Origin: Verrucomicrobiia bacterium
GTDB taxonomy: Bacteria; Verrucomicrobiota; Verrucomicrobiia; Limisphaerales; JADLHS01
Length of the DNA stretch: 64,000 bases
Assembly (NCBI GenBank): GCA_011525685.1
Contig: WYBW01000124.1
Span: 62,001-126,000, forward strand
Direction of reading: 5' to 3'
Shown here: positions 27,232-35,515 of the stretch, in pieces
Layout: the number at the start of each line of letters is the position of its first letter
How positions within the stretch are numbered: position 1 is the stretch's first letter
Notes under the pieces: model-generated
The model's input: the letters and a program-made list of their open reading frames with translations, nothing else
What the model was told of the DNA's origin: nothing
The model's database searches: none
Position numbers and translations under genes: made by a program

Positions 27232-30111
27232 GTGATGCAGTCTTGTTCTAGAACGCTTTTTTGGACGCCGTCCGGGTTTCGCCGCGTAACCGCTTTGGTG
27301 GGAATGAGTCAGGCGTGCGTGGCGTTTCTGCTCTTTTTTGCGCCATCCAGCATTCGGGGCGCGGCGCTCATCATTGACGATTTTGCTTATACCAACACTG
27401 CGGCGGCGCGTCTGGCGTGGATCGCCGGCAGTGCGCCACCCGTGAGCATGGCGTCTTCGGGTGAATGGGGAGTGGAACTCGTCTTGACTCTCCCTTGCGA
27501 CTTTGCCGTGCGAGACGGGCGCTGTTACTGGGACCGCACCGTCTCACTCGACCTGGCGTCGTTCACCGACTTCGCGCTGGAGGTGTATGCGCCCGACCCC
27601 GGTGCAATTTCGTATTTCACCCTCTACTTCCGCTCCGGTTCAGGCTGGTATGGCGCATCCGCCTCGATCAGCCAGGTTGGCTGGCAAACCCTGCGCTTCT
27701 CGAAGACTGACTTCATTCCCGAAGGAACCCCGGCGGGTTGGTCTCAAGTCAACGGCATCCGACTTTCACCGTGGAAAGCCGCCTCACGCAACACCTACCT
27801 GGCCGCCCGTTTGTTGCGAACATTCACGCCACCGGTGCTGTTGGTGCATGACGGCCAGAGCAGCAATGCGCGCATCGTTCAGGAGACCATAGATCGCCAC
27901 CTGGACTGGTTGGGCCGCTACAGCATTGACTGCGGTGTGATTTCACGGACAGCAGTCGAGTCCGGATTGCCCGCGGATGCGCGGCTTGTGATTCTGCCTT
28001 ACAACGAAAACATCTCTGAAGCCGAGTTCACGGGGCTGGAGAGCTTTGTCGCCGCCGGAGGCAAGCTCTTCGTCCATTACCTGCTGCCCTCCCGCTTGGA
28101 ATCCCTGCTTGGCATTCGCAGAACCGGTTGGAGCCAGGGAGATTTTTCCGCATGGCATTTTTCAGATGCATCCATCCCGCACCTGCCGGCGCGTGTGCTG
28201 CAGGCATCTTGGAACATCACCTTCGCCGTGCCCAACGGCGCGCTGAACTCTCGTGTCAGCGCCACGTGGGAGAACAGCCAGGGCGCGTCCACGGGACGCG
28301 CAGCCTGGCTGACGAGCGATCACGGCTGCTTCCTCTCGCACGTGCTGTTGGGCGATGACGCTGACCAGAAATCCTATGCTTTGCTATGTTTGGTTGGCTA
28401 CTTCCTGCCGGAGGTCTGGCCGAGTGCCGCCGCAGGCGCCATTGAGAAGATTGGGCGTGTCGGACCTTATCAGACCTACACCGAAGCCGAAGCTGCCATC
28501 CGCCGCGACGCGGCTGTCACATTGCGTGCGCCGCTGGTGGAGATGGAACTCCAGGCAGCCTCGGCCGAACGTGTTCGCGCGCTCGAGGCTGCGGCAGCGA
28601 CGAATCATCCCCAAGCCATTCTTGCCGCGCAATCCGCCCAAGCTCACTTGAAGCAAGCCTATTTCCTCAGCCTGAAACCCGTCACCCCGGAGTTTCGCGC
28701 GATCTGGGAACACCACGCCACCGGCCCGTTTCCAGGCAATTGGCTTGCGGCGGCGGACGCGCTGGCCACCAATGGATTCAACGCCGTTTTCCCCAATATG
28801 CTCTGGGCTGGTCTTGCCCACTACCAGAGTTCGGTGCTGCCACACTCCTCCGAGTTCGCCACTTATGGCGATCAAATCACGGCCTGCGTGAACGCCGCTC
28901 ACGCTCGTGGCGTGCAGGTTCATGTGTGGAAGGTGAACTGGAACTTGAGCGGCGCGTCCCAGTCGTTCATTGATGGCTTGCGGGCCGCCAACCGCACGCA
29001 GGTTTCACGCAGTGGGCAGCCGATTGAGTGGCTCTGCCCCTCGCATCCGGACAATTTCGCGCTCGAAACCAACTCGATGCTGGAGGTGGTGCGCAACTAC
29101 GACGTGGACGGAATCCACTTTGATTACATCCGCTATCCTGACAGCGACTACTGCTATTGCACCGGTTGCCGCGACCGTTTTCAGCAACAGACCGGACATC
29201 CCATCAGCAACTGGCCGTCGGATGTTCTTGCTCCCGGACCGCTGCGGAATGCTTTTCTGGACTGGAGGCGCCAACAGATCACCCGCCTCGTGGCCGCCGT
29301 GCATGCGGGTGTCAAGGCCCTCAAACCCGCCGTCCAAGTTTCCGCCGCCGTGTTCCCGGACGCCAACAGCGCCTTCGACGGAGTGGGACAAGACTGGCGT
29401 CTTTGGATCACGAACGGAATTGTGGATTTCCTGTGCCCCATGGATTACACGACCAGGCTGGATCAGTTCACGAACCATGTTGCCCAGCAACTCACCTTTG
29501 CCGCCGGGCGCATCCCTGTTTACCCTGGAATTGGGGCCTTCATACTTGAACCCGATGGCGTGCTTGCACAACTCCAACACACACGCTCCGTGAGGACCGG
29601 CGGATTCATCGTCTTCGAGCTGGGCCCCGGCACCGTGACCAATCTGCTCCCCGTCATTCGCGCCGGTGCCACCGCGCCCGACGAGCCCGATACGGACAAC
29701 GATCTCTTGCCTGACACTTGGGAGGGCCATTGGTTTACAAACTTGTCCGTTGCGGGACTGAACTCGAATTTCGATGGCGACCATTGGAGCGATCATGCCG
29801 AATACGTGATCGGTAGCGACCCCACCCGCGCTGCCGGCGGCTTGAACCTGCAAGCCCGCATGGTGGAGAATTCGCTGGAAATATCCTTTACCGGTAGGGC
29901 GGCCTTGGGGCCGGGTTACCAAAATGCTGCACGCCATTACCGGCTTGAAAGCGCTTCGGATGTGTCCGGGGCAGGGGACTGGTCAGCGGTTCCAGGCGGC
30001 GTGGATCGCACCGTTGCCCCGGACTTCGAGGTTGTCGCGTTTTCTGTCCTGCCGGCAGTTGGTCATCCCACCTTCTTTCGTGTCCGTGTCTGGCTGCAAC
30101 AGAAACCGTGA
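27232..30111 (+). CDS. Secreted GHL10 (glycosyl-hydrolase-like 10, DigH-type) multidomain protein
   Basis: 959 residues: a leader near ACVAFLLFFAPSSIRGA; an N-terminal carbohydrate-binding-like beta domain (50-200); a class-I amidotransferase-like or ThuA-like fold (about 200-390); a helical linker; and the GHL10 TIM barrel (about 490-800; EFRAIWEHH, FNAVFPNMLW, HVWKVNWN, GIHFDYIRYPD, VQVSAAVFPD, FLCPMDYT). Then come a thrombospondin-3-like calcium segment (DTDNDLLPDTW...FDGDHWSDHAEYVIGSDPT) and a C-terminal beta segment ending TFFRVRV. E. coli DigH in this family cleaves denuded peptidoglycan; other members act on other glycans. FDYIRYP is the family active-site motif. The substrate here is open. 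Confidence 0.82.
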   Translation: MMQSCSRTLFWTPSGFRRVTALVGMSQACVAFLLFFAPSSIRGAALIIDDFAYTNTAAARLAWIAGSAPPVSMASSGEWGVELVLTLPCDFAVRDGRCYWDRTVSLDLASFTDFALEVYAPDPGAISYFTLYFRSGSGWYGASASISQVGWQTLRFSKTDFIPEGTPAGWSQVNGIRLSPWKAASRNTYLAARLLRTFTPPVLLVHDGQSSNARIVQETIDRHLDWLGRYSIDCGVISRTAVESGLPADARLVILPYNENISEAEFTGLESFVAAGGKLFVHYLLPSRLESLLGIRRTGWSQGDFSAWHFSDASIPHLPARVLQASWNITFAVPNGALNSRVSATWENSQGASTGRAAWLTSDHGCFLSHVLLGDDADQKSYALLCLVGYFLPEVWPSAAAGAIEKIGRVGPYQTYTEAEAAIRRDAAVTLRAPLVEMELQAASAERVRALEAAAATNHPQAILAAQSAQAHLKQAYFLSLKPVTPEFRAIWEHHATGPFPGNWLAAADALATNGFNAVFPNMLWAGLAHYQSSVLPHSSEFATYGDQITACVNAAHARGVQVHVWKVNWNLSGASQSFIDGLRAANRTQVSRSGQPIEWLCPSHPDNFALETNSMLEVVRNYDVDGIHFDYIRYPDSDYCYCTGCRDRFQQQTGHPISNWPSDVLAPGPLRNAFLDWRRQQITRLVAAVHAGVKALKPAVQVSAAVFPDANSAFDGVGQDWRLWITNGIVDFLCPMDYTTRLDQFTNHVAQQLTFAAGRIPVYPGIGAFILEPDGVLAQLQHTRSVRTGGFIVFELGPGTVTNLLPVIRAGATAPDEPDTDNDLLPDTWEGHWFTNLSVAGLNSNFDGDHWSDHAEYVIGSDPTRAAGGLNLQARMVENSLEISFTGRAALGPGYQNAARHYRLESASDVSGAGDWSAVPGGVDRTVAPDFEVVAFSVLPAVGHPTFFRVRVWLQQKP

Positions 30112-30322
30112 TGCCGGAAGCGGTGCGGTCCGGTGTTCTGTTTCCACGAAGCCCGCGAGCCAAACCAAACCGCCAACGGGCAGGTCTCGCTTGTATGTTC
30201 AACCGCCTTGCTTCCTCACTGTAAGGACTAACTCTGCGCCTTGGATCGGCCTGCCAGTGCCCAGCTCCATTTGCAGGGGGCGCCTCTTGACCGCACCACC
30301 ATTGAGCAGGTAACTGCTAACT

Positions 30323-30437
30323 GTAGCGCAGGTTTCCCAACCTGCGGTATCGCCGATTTCCAATCGGCTGGCTGTGCGAAGTAACGCAGTCTGCGGGTAG
30401 GAAACCCGCGATACCGCAGACTGGAAGTCTGCGCTAC
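30323..30437. repeat. Hairpin-array core module (GTAGCGCAG...CTGCGCTAC), copy C
   Basis: 115 bp with inverted ends GTAGCGCAG and CTGCGCTAC. Inside is a row of small hairpins such as GCAGGTTTCCCAACCTGC and GCCGATTTCCAATCGGC, and a final GCAGACTGGAAGTCTGC. It is the same core as in the 213-bp elements. A decayed outer arm may remain on the left (TTGCAGGGGGCGCC near 30274) and on the right (AAGATGCGCTC near 30448). The whole 489-bp gap 30112-30600 holds this module and the rpsP promoter region; I see no gene. Confidence 0.75.
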
Positions 30438-30600
30438 GGTGGTTCCAAGAAGATGCGCTCATTCGCAGATTTGCAGGTCGAGCCTAAAACAGGACTTGCA
30501 AAGCCGGTCGAGGTTGCTAGTCTCTGCCTCCCTTTTCGGGGACAACCAATCGGTGCGCGGCTCGAAAGACCGGTCGCGGACCTTGTTTAGAAGCAATTTT

Positions 30601-30858
30601 ATGGCAGTTCGAATCCGCTTGAAACGCATCGGAGCGAAGAACGCTCCGGTGTTTCGTATTGTTGTGGCCGACAGCCGCAGCCCGCGCGACGGCAAGTTCA
30701 TCGAGGAACTGGGCACGTACTGGCCGCGGAAGAAGAGCAACAAGGTCCATTTCAATCTGGAGCGCGCCCAGCATTGGCTGGGCAAGGGGGCGCAGCCCAG
30801 TGAAACCGTCGCGAGTTTCATCAAGAAAGCCGCCAAGGCCGCTGCCGCCGCGGCGTGA
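30601..30858 (+). CDS. rpsP: 30S ribosomal protein S16
   Basis: 85 residues. Family N-terminus MAVRIRLKRIGAKNAPVFRI, then VADSRSPRDGKFIEELGTY and the C-terminal Ala/Lys tail. It is an essential small-subunit protein that binds 16S rRNA early in assembly. First gene of the rpsP-khpA-trmD-rplS operon; khpA follows after 9 bp. Confidence 0.98.
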   Translation: MAVRIRLKRIGAKNAPVFRIVVADSRSPRDGKFIEELGTYWPRKKSNKVHFNLERAQHWLGKGAQPSETVASFIKKAAKAAAAAA

Positions 30859-30867
30859 GGATCGGCC

Positions 30868-31113
30868 ATGCAGGCCTTTCTCGAATACGTGGTGAAAGGG
30901 TTGGTGGCCAACCCCGAGGCGGTGACGATCACGCCGGTGGAGCGGGAAGGCACCACGGTTTATGAGTTGCGGCTGCATCCGCAGGACGTCGGCAAAGTCA
31001 TCGGCCGGCAGGGGATGACGATCAACGCCATCCGTTCGTTGCTGCTGGCCGGCAGCGCCAAACAGGGCCTGCGCTGCACGCTGGAAATTGTCGAGGACCA
31101 GCCCGCCGGCTGA
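30868..31113 (+). CDS. khpA: KH-domain RNA-binding protein KhpA (YlqC/DUF3147-type, UPF0109)
   Basis: 81 residues, a single type II KH domain with the RNA-binding GxxG loop as VIGRQGMT. It usually sits between rpsP and the rRNA/tRNA maturation genes and helps fold or regulate RNA. GAGG lies 7 bases before the ATG. It ends with EDQPAG, as usual for the family. In many genomes rimM comes next; here trmD follows directly after 46 bp. Confidence 0.95.
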   Translation: MQAFLEYVVKGLVANPEAVTITPVEREGTTVYELRLHPQDVGKVIGRQGMTINAIRSLLLAGSAKQGLRCTLEIVEDQPAG

Positions 31114-31159
31114 CGACCGCCGGCGAGCCAAACGATCCCGTTGCCGGGACGGAAGGCCA

Positions 31160-31828
31160 ATGAAAATTGACGTGCTGACGCTCTTCCCCGCCATGTTTGC
31201 GGGGCCGCTGGATGAAAGCATCATCAAGCGGGCGCGCGCCGACGGTCTGCTGGAGTTGCAGATCCACAATCTGCGGGACTACGCGCATGACCGGCACAAG
31301 ACGGTGGACGACCGGCCTTTCGGCGGCGGGCCGGGAATGTTGCTGAAGCCGGAGCCGATTTTTGAGGCGGTGGACGCGCTCGCCGGAGAAAGCGCGCGAG
31401 TGGTGCTGCTTTCGCCATCCGGGCGGCGGTTCACGCAGACCATTGCGCACGAACTGGCGCACGTGAAGCACTTGCTGCTGGTCACGGGTCACTATGAGGG
31501 TTTTGACGAGCGCGTGCGGGCGCACCTGGCCGATGATGAGTTGTCCATCGGCGATTACGTGCTGACCAATGGCGCGTTGCCCGCCATGGTGTTGATTGAC
31601 GCCGTGGTGCGGTTGATTCCGGGCGTGCTCGGGGACGAGGAGAGCGCGTTGCAGGAATCGTTCACCACCGGGTTGCTCGAGTATCCGCAATACACGCGGC
31701 CGGCGGAGTTTCGGGGCATGAAGGTCCCGGAGGTCCTGCTCTCGGGGAATCACGCCGAGATCGCGAAATGGCGCTCCCACGAGGCGCGCCTGCGGACGAA
31801 GGAACGGCGGCCGGATTTGTTGAGATAG
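31160..31828 (+). CDS. trmD: tRNA (guanine37-N1)-methyltransferase TrmD
   Basis: 222 residues from ATG 31160 ([15 protein letters not shown]); GGAAGG lies just upstream. SPOUT-fold enzyme methylating G37 of tRNAs reading CNN codons, essential for reading-frame maintenance. Marks: [11 protein letters not shown] near residue 52, [35 protein letters not shown] in the knot, [10 protein letters not shown]-like [12 protein letters not shown] and [10 protein letters not shown]. The catalytic Asp/Glu region of the linker is present. Third gene of the operon, 36 bp before rplS. Confidence 0.97.
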   Translation: MKIDVLTLFPAMFAGPLDESIIKRARADGLLELQIHNLRDYAHDRHKTVDDRPFGGGPGMLLKPEPIFEAVDALAGESARVVLLSPSGRRFTQTIAHELAHVKHLLLVTGHYEGFDERVRAHLADDELSIGDYVLTNGALPAMVLIDAVVRLIPGVLGDEESALQESFTTGLLEYPQYTRPAEFRGMKVPEVLLSGNHAEIAKWRSHEARLRTKERRPDLLR

Positions 31829-31864
31829 AGCGGACCGCAACGGGCGGACCAGACCAGAACTTTT

Positions 31865-32242
31865 ATGAACCAGGCATTATTGGACAAAATCGAATCGGAG
31901 CAGTTTCGCAAGGACCCCACCGACTTCGGGGTCGGCGACACCGTGCGCGTGCATACCAAGGTTGTGGAAGGTGACAAGGAGCGCATCCAGATTTTCTCGG
32001 GCGTCGTGATTGGCCGGCGCGGACACGGGTTGAACGAGACGTTCACCGTGCGCCGCATCAGTTATGGCGAAGGCGTCGAGCGCGTGTTTCCGCTGCACTC
32101 GCCCCGCGTGGACAAGATCGAGGTTGAGCGCAAAGGCCACGTCCGTCGCGCGAAGCTGACCTACCTCCGCAAGCGTCTCGGCAAGGGAGCCACGCTGGTG
32201 AAGGAGAAGGAAAGCCGGGCCACGGTCGAGACGGCGAAATAG
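31865..32242 (+). CDS. rplS: 50S ribosomal protein L19
   Basis: 125 residues with the L19 core [52 protein letters not shown] and [18 protein letters not shown]. Large-subunit protein at the subunit interface. Last gene of the operon; it converges with hisS, leaving 17 bp, and I see no hairpin terminator there. Confidence 0.98.
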   Translation: MNQALLDKIESEQFRKDPTDFGVGDTVRVHTKVVEGDKERIQIFSGVVIGRRGHGLNETFTVRRISYGEGVERVFPLHSPRVDKIEVERKGHVRRAKLTYLRKRLGKGATLVKEKESRATVETAK

Positions 32243-32259
32243 TCGTCCTGCCCGTCGCT

Positions 32260-33501
32260 TCATCTACCCAGTCGCCTCACCGCCTCGGCGGTGGAGCAGA
32301 CCCACGCTTCCCGCGATTTCAGATTCCGGATATTCACGGTTTCGTCGGCCTCGATTCTGGCGGTGTAAGCGGCCTTCAATTCCTGCGCCCGTTTGAACTG
32401 CTTGTCGGGCTTCGTGGGCGTCAACGCATATTCGACAGCCAATCCGGCCGAGCGCAGTTCCTGAACCAGTCCAAGCGATTGCGCCCGCAAGGATTCTTCT
32501 TCGATCAACACGAACACATCCACGGACGGATCGAACCTCGGCAACAACCCGCGCGCCTTGAGCAATTCCAGGAGCACCACGTCACCTAATCCGAACCCCA
32601 GGGCCGGCAGGCTCACTTTGCCGCCGCTGATGAGCTTGACGAGATTGTCATAGCGCCCGCCGCCGGCAATGGCCCGGAATTCGCCCTTCCGGTCAAACGC
32701 CTCGAACACCGGCCCGGTGTAGTAGGCCAGCCCCCGGATGACGTGATAATCCACTTTCACGAACTCCCCCAACCCCCGGGCCGCGAGATTTTCCAGGATG
32801 GCTTCGAGTTCGGGCGTCGGCTCGCCGGTCTCGATGAAACGGTTCACCTCCTCGAACGAGAACCCAAGCGCCTTGAGCTTGCTCTCGCTTACCTCCGGTT
32901 CTTCGCGCTCAAGTTTGTCCACGAGCTGAAAGAACTCGTAAGCCTTTGTGGCGTCCGGGCAACGCGCGGAGAAATAATCCTGCCACGCATTGCGGCTGCT
33001 GAGGCGGATGACGAAATCCTCCGCGCTCAGACCGAACGAGCGCAGGGTGTCAATCAACAGCGCGATCAACTCGGCGTCCGCCGCCAGGTCCGTCTCGCCA
33101 AAGATGTCCGCGTTGAACTGGAAATGCTCGCGCAGGCGGCCCTTTTGCTGACGTTCGTAACGAAAGAGCTGCGGGATCGCGAACCACTTGATCGGTTTCT
33201 TGTAGGCGCGTTCGTGCGCCGCTACCATCCGCGCGAGCGTGGGCGTCATTTCGGGCCGCAGGGCGACCGCGCGGTCGCCCTTGTCTGTGAAGTTGTAAAG
33301 CTGCCCGACGATTTCATCGCCGCTCTTGAGCGTAAAGAGTTCGAGCGGCTCGAGCGGCGGACCGTCGTACTCGCGGAAACCATAGCGCCGGGCGGTTTCA
33401 CGCCACTTGACGAAGATGTACTGGCGCGCGTCCGCGCTCCACACGTCTTTGTGCGGCAGCGGTTCAGGATAGAAGTCTCGGAAACCGGGCAAACGTTCCA
33501 T
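32260..33501 (-). CDS. hisS: Histidine--tRNA ligase
   Basis: Class II synthetase charging tRNA-His; 413 residues from ATG 33501 (MERLPGFRDFYPEP); the frame opens at 33741 but the extension has no family character. Motif 1 region; motif 2 RYERQQKGRLREHFQFNADIFG; the histidine-specific YHVIRGLAYYTGPVFEAF and RAIAGGGRYDNL; motif 3 LPALGFGLGDVVLL; and the anticodon-binding C-terminal domain. The usual GTRD is GFRD here. The 246 bp upstream to the HU gene hold no gene that I can support. Confidence 0.95.
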   Translation of the reverse strand: MERLPGFRDFYPEPLPHKDVWSADARQYIFVKWRETARRYGFREYDGPPLEPLELFTLKSGDEIVGQLYNFTDKGDRAVALRPEMTPTLARMVAAHERAYKKPIKWFAIPQLFRYERQQKGRLREHFQFNADIFGETDLAADAELIALLIDTLRSFGLSAEDFVIRLSSRNAWQDYFSARCPDATKAYEFFQLVDKLEREEPEVSESKLKALGFSFEEVNRFIETGEPTPELEAILENLAARGLGEFVKVDYHVIRGLAYYTGPVFEAFDRKGEFRAIAGGGRYDNLVKLISGGKVSLPALGFGLGDVVLLELLKARGLLPRFDPSVDVFVLIEEESLRAQSLGLVQELRSAGLAVEYALTPTKPDKQFKRAQELKAAYTARIEADETVNIRNLKSREAWVCSTAEAVRRLGR

Positions 33502-33747
33502 AAGGCCCGCCGAGGTTAGAGGCGGTGGAGCAAAAGGCAAAACGAAACGAAGCCACCGCGCTTCCGACCGGAATGGAAGGCGCCGCTTGGAGCGCGAATC
33601 CCAACCCGGCTTTCCGCCCAAACCGCTGGATGACAAGCATGAGATTCTGATGAAATTCCCTGCCGCCCTGTAAGCGGAGTCGGAACCCGACCGGGCGATC
33701 GCGCATCTCACCCACAGCTTCTTTTGAAGACCGTCACCCAAGCCAGC

Positions 33748-34068
33748 TCACTGGGCCGGCGGCGCGGCGGGAGGCGGTGGGGCGAGTTTGAGCACATCGG
33801 CCCGCATCTCCTTGCCCGGCTTGAACTTCACCACGCAACGCTGCGGAATGGGCACGTCTGTTTCCGGGGCATTGGGATTGCGCCCGATGCGCGCTTTGCG
33901 AACCTTGACCTCAAAGACGCCGAAGTTGCGTAGCTCCACCTTGTCGCCTTTGGCCAGCGCCTCGGCGATGTAATCCAGCGTCTTCTGAACCACGTCCAGA
34001 ACCTGCTGCTGAACCAGCCCCGTTTCGTTGCTAATGCGAATGACCAGGTCCCGCTTTGTCAGTGTCAT
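33748..34068 (-). CDS. HU/IHF family DNA-binding protein
   Basis: 106 residues. MTLTKRDLVIRISNETGL, the dimer helices, GDKVELRNFGVFEVK, then the DNA-binding arm KARIGRNPNAPETDVPIP, and FKPGKEMRADVLKL. It is slightly longer than normal HU because of an Ala/Pro tail. RNPNAPETDVPIP is more IHF-like than HU-like. A nucleoid protein that bends DNA. It lies upstream of hisS on the same strand, with MITE copy B just beyond its start. Confidence 0.93.
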   Translation of the reverse strand: MTLTKRDLVIRISNETGLVQQQVLDVVQKTLDYIAEALAKGDKVELRNFGVFEVKVRKARIGRNPNAPETDVPIPQRCVVKFKPGKEMRADVLKLAPPPPAAPPAQ

Positions 34069-34167
34069 AGGGTTAGGGGGTTAGCGTTTATGTTGGTCTT
34101 GCCGGACGATCTGTATAACTCCTTTGTCCCCAGCGGTCAAGCAAGGAAATCGGGCGGTTGTCTGGCA

Positions 34168-34380
34168 GGGCGCATCTCAGTTTATTGCAGGCGGGCATTC
34201 CTGGCGTAGCGCAGGTTTCCCAACCTGCGGTATCGCCGACTTCCAGTCGGCCGGCCCACGCACGGCGTGGCAGGCCAGGAATTCGCCGCGTTTGCGGATT
34301 GGAAATCCGCGACCCGGCAGACTGGAGGTCTGCGCTACGGCATCGCCTCGGCGCTCCCTGCAAGAAAATGAGATGCGCCC
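34168..34380. mobile_element. 213-bp non-autonomous transposable element (MITE-like), copy B
   Basis: Reverse-complement twin of the element at 13996-14208, the same length to the base and with only scattered mismatches. Terminal inverted repeats begin GGGCGCATCTCAGTTTATTG on the left and end ATGAGATGCGCCC on the right. It is flanked by a perfect 9-bp direct repeat TGTCTGGCA (34159-34167 and 34381-34389). The inner hairpin core runs 34206-34338 between GTAGCGCAG and CTGCGCTAC. The gap 34069-34422 contains nothing else I can recognise. Confidence 0.9.
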
Positions 34381-34422
34381 TGTCTGGCAAGAACCACAGC
34401 CCGAACCGGCCTCGCGCCCGCG

Positions 34423-35370
34423 TCAGGAGGCTGTTTCCAACTCGGCTAACTCTTCCGGAGTCAACCGAAACTCCGCCGCGCCGATGATCCCCTCAACCTG
34501 CCGGGCATTTCGCCCGCCGACAATGGCAGCAGTCACGACCGGATTGCGCAGCGTCCACGCAATGGCGACTTCGCCCGGAGACCGGCCATGGCGCGCTCCG
34601 ATGCGGCGAAGACGTTCGACGAGGGCGAGGTGTTGCGAAAGCTTCGGCTCTTGAAACTCGGCGTTCTTCTTGCGCCAGTCCGTCGAGGGCAGATTGGCGA
34701 TGCGTTCTCGCGTCATCGCGCCGGTCAACAAGCCCGAGGCCATGGGGGAATAGACAATGACACCGATGCTCTCACGCGCACAGTGCGGCAGCACTTCCCT
34801 CTCGATGTCGCGGCGGATGAGGGAATAAGGGGGTTGCAGCGATGTCACCGGGGCGATTTTCTGCGCGGCCTTGAGTTCGTCCACCGAGAAATTGGACGTC
34901 CCGATCCAGCGGACCTTGCCCTCCTGTTGCAAAGCGGCGAGCGTCTCCCAACCCTCGACCGTTTCCGCAAGGTCGTCCGCCGGCCAGTGAATCTGGTAGA
35001 GGTCAATGGTTTCGACCCGCAACCGGCGCAGGCTTTGCTCGACTTCGCGGCGGATGGATTCGGACTTGAGTGAGTAGCCCACTTCGCGTTGGTCATTCCA
35101 AACCATGCCGCACTTGGTGAAGACGTAGGGACGTTGGTGCGGCCAGGCCGCCAGCGCCTTGGCCACTACCTTCTCCGAGTGTCCGAGGCCGTAAACCGCG
35201 GCAGTGTCAATCCAGTTCACCCCCAGTTCCAAGGCGCGATGGATGGCGGCAATAGATGCTTCGTCATCCTGGACGCCCCAACCGTAGAGCCAATCACCAC
35301 CGACCGCCCACGCGCCGAAACCGATGGGCGTGATGGACAGGTCTGAGTTGCCCAGCAGTCGCGTTTTCAT
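34423..35370 (-). CDS. Aldo/keto reductase
   Basis: 315 residues from ATG 35370 (MKTRLLGNSDLSITPIGFG); 35385 is an alternative start, and the frame continues further upstream without family similarity. NADPH-dependent TIM-barrel reductase. The catalytic tetrad is visible as Asp and Tyr in WIDTAAVYGLGHSE, the Lys of VFTKCG and the His of YQIHWP. The cofactor region is GEVAIAWTLRNP...VGGRNARQVE. Members act on varied carbonyls; the substrate is not predictable. Divergent from the oxidoreductase gene at 35516, with about 130 bp between starts. Confidence 0.92.
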   Translation of the reverse strand: MKTRLLGNSDLSITPIGFGAWAVGGDWLYGWGVQDDEASIAAIHRALELGVNWIDTAAVYGLGHSEKVVAKALAAWPHQRPYVFTKCGMVWNDQREVGYSLKSESIRREVEQSLRRLRVETIDLYQIHWPADDLAETVEGWETLAALQQEGKVRWIGTSNFSVDELKAAQKIAPVTSLQPPYSLIRRDIEREVLPHCARESIGVIVYSPMASGLLTGAMTRERIANLPSTDWRKKNAEFQEPKLSQHLALVERLRRIGARHGRSPGEVAIAWTLRNPVVTAAIVGGRNARQVEGIIGAAEFRLTPEELAELETAS

Positions 35371-35515
35371 GGATGGTATCGTCATGCCGCCAGCGTAGCG
35401 GGCCTGCGCGAAGAGGAAAGCTTCGTTTGAAGCCCGTGCCTTGGCGGCTTCAACCTGACCCATTCCCGGCAAGCCGGGGTTGCGCGAGCCAGCCGCGGCG
35501 GTTAATACTCCCGGC

